The notes: generated by a model from the sequence alone, not told the origin. 61,537 bases of DNA from Paludibacteraceae bacterium (GCA_024401565.1 JAKSKU010000013.1:1-61537); one strand, 5' to 3'; shown: positions 40,540-50,206, counted from the first letter of the stretch. Numbers and translations are program-made.

Positions 40540-41102
40540 TGAAGGTTTACACAAAAACCGGAGATAAAGGTGAGACTTCTCTTGTGGGCAGAGTGAGAGT
40601 TAGCAAAGCGAGCCAGCGACTTGAATGTTATGGTACTGTTGATGAGTTAAACTCCCACGTCGGCTTGCTGATTACATATTGCGATGATTCTGCTGATATG
40701 GAATTCTTGGCTGATGTTCAGTCAAATTTATTTGTTGTGGGCGGATATTTGGCAACGGATAATTCACAAACAGAGATTCGTGAGGGCAATGTGGTGACTT
40801 TGGAAATGATTGATGAGATAGAACGTGAGATTGATCATATTCAGACACTGTTGCCTCCAACGAAACTGTTTGTCGTGCCCGGTGGTTCACGTGGGGCTGC
40901 CTACGCACATGTCTGCCGCACAGTTTGTCGTAGAGCAGAACGGAATATAGTCAGGTTAATAGAGCATGGAGCAAAAGTCGACGACAATGTTTTAGCCTTG
41001 GTCAACCGTCTCAGTGACTATTTTTTTGTTTTGGCACGCAAACTGAATGTCGACAATGGGGTAGAGGAGAAAATATGGAAAAGGATTAGTGAAGGGAAAT
41101 AA
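40539..41102 (+). CDS. Cob(I)alamin adenosyltransferase, PduO type
   Basis: A 187-aa cytoplasmic enzyme that transfers the 5'-deoxyadenosyl group from ATP to Co(I) of a corrinoid. TKTGDKGETSLVG at 5-17 is the ATP-binding N-terminus of the PduO type, ECYGTVDELNSHVGL follows, and VVPGGSRGAAYAHVCRTVCRRAER near 109-132 (quoted in pieces: VVPGGSRGAA, CRTVCRRAER) carries the catalytic Arg. RLSDYFFVLAR closes the fold. Length is full. It acts on imported cobinamide or cobalamin and on new corrin rings, linking the uptake and synthesis genes around it. Confidence 0.92.
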   Translation: MKVYTKTGDKGETSLVGRVRVSKASQRLECYGTVDELNSHVGLLITYCDDSADMEFLADVQSNLFVVGGYLATDNSQTEIREGNVVTLEMIDEIEREIDHIQTLLPPTKLFVVPGGSRGAAYAHVCRTVCRRAERNIVRLIEHGAKVDDNVLALVNRLSDYFFVLARKLNVDNGVEEKIWKRISEGK

Positions 41103-41116
41103 ATTCAGTAAGTTGG

Positions 41117-43156
41117 ATGATAAATAGATTTTTACATATCGTTTTGTTCTTCAGCCTCACATTAGAAGCTTTTGCTCAGTATGATAGTCTGATGTCATCA
41201 ATAGAGTTGAATCCTTTAGTTGTGACAGGTACTGGAACGTATCACACAGCTGACAATTCACCTGTGGCGGTCAAGGTGTTGTCTGCCACTGATCTTAAAA
41301 ATGTGCAAGCGACTAATGTTCAAGAGGCTTTAAGCAAATTGTCTCCAAATATTACTATGCATACTAATGGCATGGGTGATTTTGTGAATTTCAACGGAGT
41401 CAGCGATGATTATTTGCTTATTATGGTGAATGGCAAACGTGTAAGTGGAGACGACCGTTGGAGTCGTGTCAGCATGGATAACGTCAAAAGAATAGAGGTG
41501 TTCAGTGGGGCTGCGAGTGCATTGTATGGTAGTGATGCAATCGCTGGTGTGATTAACATCATCACTGATGAATCTAAGGATGATGTTTCTGCTTCTTCAC
41601 GCACTAAAGTTATGAATCATGGACGCATGAATCAAGATGCTAATGTGTCTGTTTCAAAAGGAAAATTCTCTAGTTTCACATCCTATAATTACCGTAAGGC
41701 AGACAACTGGCAGATCAACCATTACCAAGAGTTTACCGAAACTGATAAAGATGGAAATGAAACATCTGTTCTTAAGTTGAATGGACGACCAATGTCACAA
41801 GGATTCCAAAGCCATAATCTCAGTGAGAAGTTGGAATGGCGATTCAATAATAGATGGCAGATGTATGTGTCTGGTAATTATTATGACTATGTGACGGCTC
41901 GTCCTCAAAGTGCAATCTCATTCACTCAAAAAAAGAGTACAGATAAGTCGACAGGAGATATATCCTACACATACTCCTCCAAAAATGCTTATACTTATGA
42001 TCTTCACCACAATTCTTATTCGTATGGTGGAGGTTTGCTTTGGAATCCCAACGATAGCATTGATATTTTCTTGGATGTGATTAGTGATAATTTCACGTCG
42101 AAATACGACTATTGGCAAACAGCAGAGAAAGAGGCTTATGATGAGACTCGTAAGCAGACTAACTCTGTAAATGAGACACTGAAAGGAATCTTCCGTCTCG
42201 CTAAATGGAATAAACTTTCAGGAGGTCTGGAGTTTGTGCAGGAATCACTCGATAGTGAAAGTGATAACATCTCTGATGAATCAACAAATACGTATAATGT
42301 TTTCGTACAGGAGGAGTTGAAAATCGTGAAGGGATTTGAAGCTGTGGTCGGTGTTCGCTATACGTACAATACTAATTTCGAAAGCCATGTCACTCCAAAC
42401 ATAGGTTTGTTCTATCATGTAGGTGGTTTTAGAATCCGCACAAGTTATGCTGGAGGTTATCGCACACCATCGCTTTCTCAACTTTATGCAACCGACCAGG
42501 CTAAGACAAGTAGCCGTTACACAATTAATAATCCATCTTTGAAAGCGGAGAAGAACCATTTCGGTACTGTCAACATTGAGTATGGCAACAAATGGATGAA
42601 TGTCGGCGTAACAGGATTCATAAATCAAATCCGTGATATGATTAATTATCGTACGCTTTCAGAAGATGAGATAAATGCAGATCCGGAGTTGACTGAGTTA
42701 AGCAAGGAGTGGAAAACAATTCGTCAGAGATCCAATATTGATACCGCTTTGTTAAGAGGTGTGAGCGCGAATGCAAAGTTTATTACAAAAGTAGGATTGA
42801 CATTTGGAGGCGGATACACATTCACCGACGGAGAAGTGGACAAGGCAGTGCGTCACGTCGGCAATGTGAATGTGTCATTTGATAAAACATGGAATAAATA
42901 TCATTTAAATGTTGCATTGGACGGACATGTCCAAGGCCGACGATTCAGCAGCACATACGGTTATGCTGACGGTTATAGCCAATGGGATTTGAATACACGT
43001 CATGCAATAACAATGGATAAGTTTATTCTTGAACCAGGAATAGGAATAGAAAATCTTTTCGATGAAGTTGATGATTCCTATTGGAATTCAAATTATTCAA
43101 CTGTCAGTCCTGGACGATCGTTGTATATAAGTTTGGCTCTTAAATTCAAGAAATGA
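41117..43156 (+). CDS. TonB-dependent cobalamin receptor, BtuB-like (second copy)
   Basis: A 679-aa outer-membrane receptor. Signal peptide to about residue 19 (LTLEAFAQ), TonB box region LNPLVVTGTGTYHTADNSPV, plug with MVNGKRVSGDDRWSRVSMD and RIEVFSGAASALYGSDAIAG, then the barrel, ending in LYISLALKFKK. It differs much from the first receptor (735 aa, basic tail), so this is not a recent duplicate. Having two receptors suggests different corrinoids as ligands. It starts 14 nt after the adenosyltransferase gene, in the same operon. Confidence 0.9.
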   Translation: MINRFLHIVLFFSLTLEAFAQYDSLMSSIELNPLVVTGTGTYHTADNSPVAVKVLSATDLKNVQATNVQEALSKLSPNITMHTNGMGDFVNFNGVSDDYLLIMVNGKRVSGDDRWSRVSMDNVKRIEVFSGAASALYGSDAIAGVINIITDESKDDVSASSRTKVMNHGRMNQDANVSVSKGKFSSFTSYNYRKADNWQINHYQEFTETDKDGNETSVLKLNGRPMSQGFQSHNLSEKLEWRFNNRWQMYVSGNYYDYVTARPQSAISFTQKKSTDKSTGDISYTYSSKNAYTYDLHHNSYSYGGGLLWNPNDSIDIFLDVISDNFTSKYDYWQTAEKEAYDETRKQTNSVNETLKGIFRLAKWNKLSGGLEFVQESLDSESDNISDESTNTYNVFVQEELKIVKGFEAVVGVRYTYNTNFESHVTPNIGLFYHVGGFRIRTSYAGGYRTPSLSQLYATDQAKTSSRYTINNPSLKAEKNHFGTVNIEYGNKWMNVGVTGFINQIRDMINYRTLSEDEINADPELTELSKEWKTIRQRSNIDTALLRGVSANAKFITKVGLTFGGGYTFTDGEVDKAVRHVGNVNVSFDKTWNKYHLNVALDGHVQGRRFSSTYGYADGYSQWDLNTRHAITMDKFILEPGIGIENLFDEVDDSYWNSNYSTVSPGRSLYISLALKFKK

Positions 43157-43157
43157 T

Positions 43158-44564
43158 ATGAAAATATATGTGGCAGGTATCGGGCCCGGATCACCAGAGG
43201 ATATAACTCCAGCTGTCCTTGCTGCAGTCAAAGACAGTGATGTGGTGGTGGGGTATAAATACTATTTTCAATTTATCACACCATATTTGAAGCCTGGCAC
43301 TGAGTGTGTGGATACAGGAATGAAGAAGGAGAAGGCACGTGCGGAACAGGCTTTCAATCTTGCTGAATCGGGGAAGACCGTATGTGTGATTTCAAGTGGC
43401 GACGCGGGCATTTATGGCATGGCTCCGCTTATTTATGAAATGAAGAGAGAGCGTCAGTCTGACGTCGAAATCATTCCATTGCCAGGTATTTCTGCATTTC
43501 AAAAAGCGGCGGCTCTACTAGGTGCTCCTATGGGCCACGATTTCTGTGTGATCAGCATGAGTGATTTGATGACACCATGGAGTTTGATAGAAAAACGAAT
43601 CAAGTCTGCTGCCATAGGAGACTTCGTCACTGCCGTCTACAATCCCAAGAGCAGTGGACGTTATTGGCAACTGTACCGTCTCAAAGAGATATTCTTGCAG
43701 GAACGCAATCCCCATACTGTTGTTGGTTATGTGCGTCAGGCTGGACGTGAAGATCAAAGTGTGAAGATAACGACACTTGAAGATTTTGATCCGGAAGATG
43801 TGGATATGTTTACTGTCGTCATCATCGGAAATAGCCAGTCATACGAGTGGAACGGAAGTTTTATCACGCCAAGAGGTTATTATCGGGAGCAAGTGGACGA
43901 AGGAAAGAATCTTGGTCAATCAATCATGATTAAGTCTTTCCAGACAATTCGTGGTGAATTGAAGAATCCTAATATTCCATTGTGGAAACTGTGGCCGATG
44001 CTTCACGCAATCCACACCACAGCTGATTTTGACATGGAGAATCTTCTTTGGATGGATGAAAATGCGACGTCGATTCTATATGATAAAGTAAAGAATAAAG
44101 AGATCAAAACTATTGTTACTGATGTCACGATGGTGTCATCAGGAATACGTAAGGGCGCATTGGAAAGATTAGGTATAGATGTTTGCTCTTACATTAATGA
44201 TCCACGTGGGGCAGAAATGGCAGCGTCTGAAAATATAACAAGAGCACAAGCTGGTATTCGTCTTGCTTTGGAGGATTATCCGGATGGTAAAGGAGTGTTG
44301 TTTGCATTTGGAAATGCTCCAACAGCGTTGCTTGAACTTTGTGAATTGATCCGAAAAGGAAAGTGTAAGCCAGAAGGCATTGTGGGAGCTCCAGTTGGAT
44401 TTGTTCATGTGGAGGAGAGCAAACATGCCGCTAAACCATTCAAGGATATTCCTAAGATTCTGATTGAGGGCCGAAAGGGAGGAAGCAATTTAGCTGCGAC
44501 GTTGGTAAATAGCATCCTTACCTTTGATGATGCTGAACTGTTGAGACCAGGAAGAGACGTATAA
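43158..44564 (+). CDS. cobJ-cobH: CobJ-CobH fusion: precorrin-3B C17-methyltransferase / precorrin-8X methylmutase
   Basis: A 468-aa two-domain cytoplasmic enzyme. Residues 1-245 are the SAM-dependent C17-methyltransferase (CobJ/CbiH): VAGIGPGSPEDITPAV at the N-terminus, ISSGDAGIYGMA, PLPGISAFQKAAALLGAP and FVTAVYNPKS. Residues about 262-460 are the methylmutase (CobH/CbiC), which moves a methyl from C11 to C12; His286 in HAIHTTADFD fits the catalytic His, and GNAPTALLEL and GAPVGFVHVEESK follow. CbiH contracts the ring, CbiC gives cobyrinate, so the two halves are not sequential steps. It starts 1 nt after the receptor stop. Confidence 0.93.
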   Translation: MKIYVAGIGPGSPEDITPAVLAAVKDSDVVVGYKYYFQFITPYLKPGTECVDTGMKKEKARAEQAFNLAESGKTVCVISSGDAGIYGMAPLIYEMKRERQSDVEIIPLPGISAFQKAAALLGAPMGHDFCVISMSDLMTPWSLIEKRIKSAAIGDFVTAVYNPKSSGRYWQLYRLKEIFLQERNPHTVVGYVRQAGREDQSVKITTLEDFDPEDVDMFTVVIIGNSQSYEWNGSFITPRGYYREQVDEGKNLGQSIMIKSFQTIRGELKNPNIPLWKLWPMLHAIHTTADFDMENLLWMDENATSILYDKVKNKEIKTIVTDVTMVSSGIRKGALERLGIDVCSYINDPRGAEMAASENITRAQAGIRLALEDYPDGKGVLFAFGNAPTALLELCELIRKGKCKPEGIVGAPVGFVHVEESKHAAKPFKDIPKILIEGRKGGSNLAATLVNSILTFDDAELLRPGRDV

Positions 44565-44611
44565 ATGCAAAATGCAGAATGCTGAATGCAGAATGCTGAA
44601 TGCGAAATGCT
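44563..44611. repeat. Heptamer tandem array (GAATGCT / GAATGCA) inside the cob operon
   Basis: Seven units: AAATGCA twice, GAATGCT, GAATGCA, GAATGCT, GAATGCG, AAATGCT. The array begins in the cobJ-cobH stop codon and fills the only sizeable gap (79 nt) in this part of the operon. Confidence 0.9.
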
Positions 44612-44643
44612 GGCAATTAAAACTTGAAACTTTCAAAACTACA

Positions 44644-45822
44644 ATGAAACATTGCACAATTATTGGCATAAGTGATTCTCGTGATCAATGGTTTCCACCA
44701 GAGATATTGGATATTGTCTCTGAAGGAAAAGTTTTCTCTGGAGGCAAACGTCATCATGAGATTATGGAGAAATATTTGCCTGCTCAATGTAGGTGGATAG
44801 ATATCGTTGTTCCATTGTCAGATGTTTTTGAAAAATACAAGGAACATGACGACGTTGTGATTTTCGCCTCTGGTGATCCGTTGTTTTATGGATTTGCTGC
44901 GACGGTACAACGTGAATGTCCAGAGTGTGATATTGAAGTTTTTCCATCGTTTAATTCCTTACAGATGTTGGCACACCGTATGTGTCTGCCATATCAAGAT
45001 ATGCATGTGGTATCGTTGACTGGGCGACCTTGGGATAAACTTGATGAGGCTTTGATCAGTGGAGAAAGAATGATTGGCTGCTTGACGGATCGCAATAAAA
45101 CACCGAATGCTATCTGGTCCAGAATGATGGAATATGGCTACGACAATTATAAGATGACGGTCGGAGAAAACCTCGGTAATGAATCTACGGAATCTGTTGG
45201 TGAGTTTTATGAGAATAAGGAATATGCGGTTCCAAATTGTATAATCCTACAGAAAACAGCAGAGAAAAAACGTCCGTTTGGTATTCCGGAAAGTGAATTC
45301 CATTTGTTGGATGGCAGAGTGAATATGATAACGAAAATGCCGATCCGTCTTCTGTCATTGTCGATGTTGGATCTTAGAAATAGACGTTCATTCTGGGATG
45401 TCGGATTCTGTACTGGCAGTGTCAGCATAGAAGCTAAATTGCAGTTTCCTCACCTTGCAATCACGGCGTTTGAGATTCGTGAGGAGGGTAGGGAATTGAT
45501 GAGGCTTAACTCTCAAAAGTTTGGCACACCAGGAATCACAGCTGTCATTGGAGATTTTTTGGAACAAGATCTCAGCCAATATCCAGCTCCAGAAGCAATC
45601 TTCATCGGTGGACACGGAGGCAGATTGAAAGAGATGATTCAGAAATTGAAAAAAGTGATGACATCGGATTGTTGTATTGTATTCAATTCCGTTTCTGAAG
45701 AGAGCCGACAAATGTTTGAGGATGCCATTGTTGAAATAGGAATGCAGATCACAAAATGCACTCGTATGGCAATTGATGAGCATAATCCGATTTATATAAT
45801 GCAGGCTCGTGAAAAAAAATAA
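44644..45822 (+). CDS. cobL: CbiE-CbiT fusion (CobL): precorrin-6Y C5,15-methyltransferase / decarboxylase
   Basis: A 392-aa enzyme that methylates C5 and C15 and decarboxylates the C12 acetate. Residues 1-205 are the CbiE domain (IIGISDSRDQWFPPEILDIV, FASGDPLFYGFA, PSFNSLQMLAHR). Residues 215-392 are the CbiT domain, a Rossmann-type methyltransferase with DVGFCTGSVSIEA and IFIGGHGGRL. Start: a longer frame begins at 44572, but its first 24 codons are the heptamer array, so the ATG at 44644 is chosen. Four nt separate its stop from the next start. Confidence 0.92.
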   Translation: MKHCTIIGISDSRDQWFPPEILDIVSEGKVFSGGKRHHEIMEKYLPAQCRWIDIVVPLSDVFEKYKEHDDVVIFASGDPLFYGFAATVQRECPECDIEVFPSFNSLQMLAHRMCLPYQDMHVVSLTGRPWDKLDEALISGERMIGCLTDRNKTPNAIWSRMMEYGYDNYKMTVGENLGNESTESVGEFYENKEYAVPNCIILQKTAEKKRPFGIPESEFHLLDGRVNMITKMPIRLLSLSMLDLRNRRSFWDVGFCTGSVSIEAKLQFPHLAITAFEIREEGRELMRLNSQKFGTPGITAVIGDFLEQDLSQYPAPEAIFIGGHGGRLKEMIQKLKKVMTSDCCIVFNSVSEESRQMFEDAIVEIGMQITKCTRMAIDEHNPIYIMQAREKK

Positions 45823-45825
45823 ATC

Positions 45826-47529
45826 ATGATACACTACGAATATATCAATGAGGTAGGCAAACAATTGCTTTCTAAAATAGAAAAAGCGGATATTCCTTTT
45901 TCTGGCGACGCGATAGTCTTCGCTGGTGCATTAGGAATCTGCGTGCGTAAGATTTTGCCGATGGTTCACGACAAGTATTCTGATCCTGCTGTTGTCTGCA
46001 TCGACACTACAGGCAAATGGGTGATCCCTGTGTTGAGCGGACATGTAGGTGGTGCTAATGAACTGGCACGTAAAATAGCTGCACTGATAGGAGCACAAGC
46101 CGTCATCACAACACAGAGTGATAATCTTGGATTGTGGCCTTTGGATACTCTTGCCCAACGCTTTGGGTGGGAACAAAAGCATGTTGATCGTGTGGAAATG
46201 AACAAAGCTATAGCCGCATTCGTGAATGGCGAACCAACTGCTTTATATCTTTTGCAAGAAGACGAGGGTACTCGTTATCTTCGTGAGACTTGTCCGGCAC
46301 ATGTGTCAATAAATCCAGAGAGTGGATTCTTCAAAGTGAAAATCGTAGTGGCGGATAATAAGTTTGCGATTTCGTATAATACAGGATTGACACTTGGCTT
46401 TGGCTGTCAGAAAAACGTACCGGCGGAATGTGCGGACCAACTACTTGCAGAGATAGCGTCACGTGGAATAGAAGTTAACGATATTTCTACCGTCGCAACT
46501 ATTGATTTAAAGAAAGATGAGCCTATGTTGGAGCGTCTTTGCCATTTAATGCCTTGGGTAAAGAAAACTATTTACTCGGCAGAAGAACTATCCACTGTAG
46601 ATGTGCCTAATCCATCCGAGAAAGTTTTTGAGGTGACTGGATGTTATGGCGTGGCTGAGGCAAGTGCGATGAAGGAAGGAAAAACTCTGCTCATTAAGAA
46701 AACTAAAGGTTGCCACGACGGTGCTCATTACACTTGGGCAATCTCATCTCCAAACTCTAAGCTCTCATCTCTAAGCTCAAAAGGACATATTGAAATTGTT
46801 GGTGCAGGGCCAGGAGATCCTGAATTAGTGAGTGTGCGTGGCAAACGATTCCTTGAGAATGCGGATTTGATTCTCTATGCTGGAAGCCTAGTGCCTAAAG
46901 AACTGACTTATTATGCCAAATCGGGATGTGTTGTGCGGTCGTCTGCCGACATGAATCTAGAGGAACAGTTTGCTCTTATGAAAGAACATTATGATAAAGG
47001 TCATTTGGTTGTGAGATTGCATACTGGTGATCCTTGCATTTATGGTGCGATTCAAGAGCAGATGGCTTTCTTTGATGAGTATAAGATGGATTATCATATC
47101 ACGCCAGGAATATCTTCATTTCTTGCTGCTGCGGCTGAATTAAAAAGCCAGTTCACAATACCAGAGAAGTGTCAGACGATTATATTGACACGTGGGGAAG
47201 GACGAACTCCAATGCCGGATAAAGAGAAGCTTCACATGCTTGCGTCGCACCAGAGCACAATGTGTATTTTCTTGTCGGCAGGTATAGTGGACGATGTGCA
47301 GAAACAGTTACTTGAAGGTGGTTATCCACCAGAAACTCCTGTCGCGGCATGCTATAAACTCACGTGGAAGGAGCAGAAAATATTTCGTGGGCAATTGAAG
47401 AATCTCGCCACTATAGTCAAAGATAATGGGTTGACGCTTACTACCATGATTGTAGTCGGAGATGCAATTGATAATCGTAAGGGGTTTAGTAAACTTTATG
47501 ATAAAAACTTCTCGCATTTGTTTAGATAA
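45826..47529 (+). CDS. cbiG-cobM: CbiG-CobM fusion: cobalt-precorrin-5A hydrolase / precorrin-4 C11-methyltransferase
   Basis: A 567-aa fusion. Residues 1-300 are CbiG, which opens the ring lactone and releases acetaldehyde (VFAGALGICVRKILP, SGHVGGANELARK, NTGLTLGFGCQKNVP). Residues about 319-560 are the C11-methyltransferase CobM/CbiF (IVGAGPGDPELVSVRGKRFL, LILYAGSLVPKEL, LHTGDPCIYGAIQEQ, TPGISSFLAAAAELK). The two catalyse consecutive steps (CbiF, then CbiG). The linker ISSPNSKLSSLSSKG at 306-320 is encoded by a heptamer repeat array (46742-46779). Confidence 0.93.
   Translation: MIHYEYINEVGKQLLSKIEKADIPFSGDAIVFAGALGICVRKILPMVHDKYSDPAVVCIDTTGKWVIPVLSGHVGGANELARKIAALIGAQAVITTQSDNLGLWPLDTLAQRFGWEQKHVDRVEMNKAIAAFVNGEPTALYLLQEDEGTRYLRETCPAHVSINPESGFFKVKIVVADNKFAISYNTGLTLGFGCQKNVPAECADQLLAEIASRGIEVNDISTVATIDLKKDEPMLERLCHLMPWVKKTIYSAEELSTVDVPNPSEKVFEVTGCYGVAEASAMKEGKTLLIKKTKGCHDGAHYTWAISSPNSKLSSLSSKGHIEIVGAGPGDPELVSVRGKRFLENADLILYAGSLVPKELTYYAKSGCVVRSSADMNLEEQFALMKEHYDKGHLVVRLHTGDPCIYGAIQEQMAFFDEYKMDYHITPGISSFLAAAAELKSQFTIPEKCQTIILTRGEGRTPMPDKEKLHMLASHQSTMCIFLSAGIVDDVQKQLLEGGYPPETPVAACYKLTWKEQKIFRGQLKNLATIVKDNGLTLTTMIVVGDAIDNRKGFSKLYDKNFSHLFR
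46742..46779. repeat. In-frame heptamer array forming the CbiG-CobM linker
   Basis: TCTCATC, TCCAAAC, TCTAAGC, TCTCATC, TCTAAGC, TCA: five 7-bp units in coding sequence exactly at the domain junction. The TCTAAGC units resemble the CCTCTAA units at the window start. Confidence 0.75.
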
Positions 47530-47532
47530 CCA

Positions 47533-49215
47533 ATGATACTGATATTTGGCGGAACAACGGAAGGTCGGTTGGCAATAGACGTGCTGGAAGAGGCCGGGAA
47601 AGTGTTCTACTACTCTACAAAGGGTAGTAGCCAGGATGTGCTGCTTCATAACGGAGTGAGAATTTCCGGTGCGATGACAACTGATGATATAAAAAGATTT
47701 TGCATCGAGCATGATATCAAGTGTATCGTCGACGCTGCTCATCCGTTTGCTGAAGGATTACATCTGTCTGTTGCTGAGAGTGGAATGCCCGTGATAAGGT
47801 TGGAACGACATTATCCTGAAAATGTGGAAGGAGTCATATATTTGAAGGATTGGAGCGAAGCTGTAAATAAGATAGAGAGTAGGAAACTCTTGGCATTATC
47901 AGGTGTCAATACCATTGCCAAATTAAAAGATTATTGGAAAGAACACGAGACGTTATTCCGAATTTTGAATCGTGACGATAGTCTTGATCTTGTAAAACAT
48001 AATGATTTTCCAGAAGATAAACTGTTGTTTTATCCATCATCAATGCCAACGAAGGAAGAGGAAAAAGAGATGATGAAAGAGTGTGGCTGCGACGCAATCC
48101 TAACAAAAGAAAGTGGCGAGAGTGGTGGTTTTAAGACTAAGGTGGAGGCGGCACTTGAATTAGGATTAAAGGTATATGTTGTTCGTCGTCCGTCTTTACC
48201 AAAGCATTGGATAACTGTGGATGGAAAATATACTTTACGTAGAGCAGTTCAGAATTTGGTGCCTGATTTCTTTCCTCTCAAGACAGGATTGACCACAGGC
48301 GCGTGTGCCACAGCGGCTACGAAAGCAGCTTTGTTGTCTTTGCTAAACGAGGAATATCCGAGTGAAGTCTCATTCTCACTACCTGATGGCGAGATTCTGT
48401 CAGTCACTGTTGATTGTGATAATCCGGGAATTTCATCAGTTATTAAAGAAAGCAGCGATGATCCCGACGTCACCAAAGGATGCAAAATCACATCAGAGGT
48501 TTGTTTACGCAATGATGATGAAATCCGTTTCCTTCAAGGGGAAGGTGTTGGCGTCGTCACATTGCCAGGACTTGGAATTCCTGTCGGAGAACCAGCTATA
48601 AATCCTACTCCACGATCGATGATGATATTTGAAATCCGACAACTGACTGATAAAGGAGTTGATGTGAAAATCAGTGTGGAGAATGGAAGAGAATTGTGGA
48701 GCCATACATTCAACAATAAGGTTGGGGTGGTGGATGGAATCAGTATTATCGGAACATCGGGAATCGTTTCACCACTGAGCAATGAGGCGTTTGTGGAGAG
48801 TATTGGCAGAGAACTCCAAGTGGCAAAAGCAATAGGTTGCAAAGAGATTGGTTTTGCGTCTGGAAAGAAAGGAGAGAATGCACTTAAAGATGCAGAACCT
48901 AATCTTCGTGTGATTCATTATGGAAATTTTGTGGGAGACGCATTGAAGAAAGCGCATGAGTTGGGCTTTCAACGTGTGGTGATTGGCATTATGATAGGAA
49001 AGGCCATCAAACTGGCAGATGGACATCTTAATACTCATTCACATGTGGTTGAGGCTGATTTGAGTAAATACGGAGTGAAGATGGCACGTGAACTATGGGA
49101 TGTTATGCCTCCCTCTTTTTTTGATGAAGTAGTGCAGAATTGTGAGAAACATTGTCGCACCGTATTTCCAGATGGAGAATTGAAAGTAAAACTGATTAAA
49201 GATACGACGATTTGA
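47533..49215 (+). CDS. cobK-cbiD: CobK-CbiD fusion: precorrin-6A reductase / cobalt-precorrin-5B C1-methyltransferase
   Basis: A 560-aa fusion. Residues 1-240 are the NAD(P)H-dependent reductase CobK/CbiJ (LIFGGTTEGRLAIDVLEEAG at the start, DAAHPFAEGLHLSVAE, LTKESGESGGFKTKVEAA). Residues about 250-555 are CbiD, the C1-methyltransferase of the anaerobic route (KTGLTTGACATAATKAAL, GVGVVTLPGLGIPVGEPAIN, IGIMIGKAIKLADGHLNTHS). The two act consecutively: CbiD makes cobalt-precorrin-6A, CbiJ reduces it. CbiD and CbiG together show an early-cobalt, anaerobic pathway. The next gene starts 1 nt after the stop. Confidence 0.93.
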   Translation: MILIFGGTTEGRLAIDVLEEAGKVFYYSTKGSSQDVLLHNGVRISGAMTTDDIKRFCIEHDIKCIVDAAHPFAEGLHLSVAESGMPVIRLERHYPENVEGVIYLKDWSEAVNKIESRKLLALSGVNTIAKLKDYWKEHETLFRILNRDDSLDLVKHNDFPEDKLLFYPSSMPTKEEEKEMMKECGCDAILTKESGESGGFKTKVEAALELGLKVYVVRRPSLPKHWITVDGKYTLRRAVQNLVPDFFPLKTGLTTGACATAATKAALLSLLNEEYPSEVSFSLPDGEILSVTVDCDNPGISSVIKESSDDPDVTKGCKITSEVCLRNDDEIRFLQGEGVGVVTLPGLGIPVGEPAINPTPRSMMIFEIRQLTDKGVDVKISVENGRELWSHTFNNKVGVVDGISIIGTSGIVSPLSNEAFVESIGRELQVAKAIGCKEIGFASGKKGENALKDAEPNLRVIHYGNFVGDALKKAHELGFQRVVIGIMIGKAIKLADGHLNTHSHVVEADLSKYGVKMARELWDVMPPSFFDEVVQNCEKHCRTVFPDGELKVKLIKDTTI

Positions 49216-49216
49216 C

Positions 49217-50206
49217 ATGAATAATACATTGTTGTTTGTTATACTTTTGTTGCTTATCCCATTTCTGGTATTCTGCAATCTCATGACGGGAAGTGTGGAG
49301 ATGGGAAGTGAGCTTTGGAAGACGGTGGTGATGACTATCCGTCTGCCACAGACACTGACTGCTATGTCTTGTGGGGCAGGATTGTCTGTGGCTGGTTTAC
49401 TGATGCAGACGATATTCCGCAATCCACTTGCTGGGCCATCCGTGCTTGGTGTTTCGAGTGCAGCCAGTCTGGGTGTGGCATTCGTATTGTTGTTAAGTGG
49501 CGCTATTGGAGGAACCTCGCTCTCTCATTTTGGTGTTATAGGAAATTCTGCGATAATACTTGCTGCGATTGCTGGATCATTATGCGTCATGATAGCAATA
49601 GTTTGGTTGTCGCGAAGAGTTGCAGGCAATGCGACGTTGCTTATATCAGGAGTGATGATTGGCTATATTGCGTCGGCTATTATTGGAGTTCTCAAGGCAT
49701 ATGCGAATGAAGAGGATATCCATGCATACGTTATCTGGGGATTGGGTTCGTTTTCAAGAGTCTCTGGAGGACAAGTAGGCGTTTTTGTCTGCCTTATTGC
49801 AATTTTGCTTCCTTTGACAATGCTGTTGGCAAAACCTTTGAATATGATGCTGATGGGAGATTTATACGCTCTTAACCTTGGGCTGAATGTCAAACTACAC
49901 CGTATGTGGATTATTGCAGCTGCTGGAATCCTCACAGCTGTTGTCACCGCTTATTGTGGACCGATAATGTTTTTAGGATTGGCAGTCCCACACATAGCCA
50001 GAGGCATTTTCCGAACGAGTGATCACCGCATTCTGTTGCCTGCCACGTTGATATGCGGAGCAGAGTTGTCGCTGTTGTGTAATCTGATAAGTAAAATGCC
50101 AGGAGCAAACGGAGTGTTGCCAATAAACTCAGTCACAGCGTTGATCGGAGCCCCGATAGCGTTGTATGTCTTGTTGAAACGAAAAAGTGGTGAGCATTAT
50201 ATCTAA
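49217..50206 (+). CDS. btuC: Cobalamin ABC transporter permease, BtuC-like (FecCD family)
   Basis: A 329-aa inner-membrane permease with about ten hydrophobic segments. FecCD-family features include RLPQTLTAMSCGAGLSVAG near 47-65, QTIFRNPLAGPSVLGVSSAA and CGPIMFLGLAVPHIAR near 252-267. With the BtuF-type binding protein upstream and the ATPase gene two genes downstream it completes a corrinoid importer. The first 20 residues form helix 1 and not a cleavable signal. It is embedded in biosynthesis genes, 1 nt after cobK-cbiD. Confidence 0.9.
   Translation: MNNTLLFVILLLLIPFLVFCNLMTGSVEMGSELWKTVVMTIRLPQTLTAMSCGAGLSVAGLLMQTIFRNPLAGPSVLGVSSAASLGVAFVLLLSGAIGGTSLSHFGVIGNSAIILAAIAGSLCVMIAIVWLSRRVAGNATLLISGVMIGYIASAIIGVLKAYANEEDIHAYVIWGLGSFSRVSGGQVGVFVCLIAILLPLTMLLAKPLNMMLMGDLYALNLGLNVKLHRMWIIAAAGILTAVVTAYCGPIMFLGLAVPHIARGIFRTSDHRILLPATLICGAELSLLCNLISKMPGANGVLPINSVTALIGAPIALYVLLKRKSGEHYI

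Noticed and set aside
44572-44643. N-terminal extension of CobL
   Set aside because: The 24 extra codons are the heptamer array; the CbiE domain begins at MKHCTIIG.
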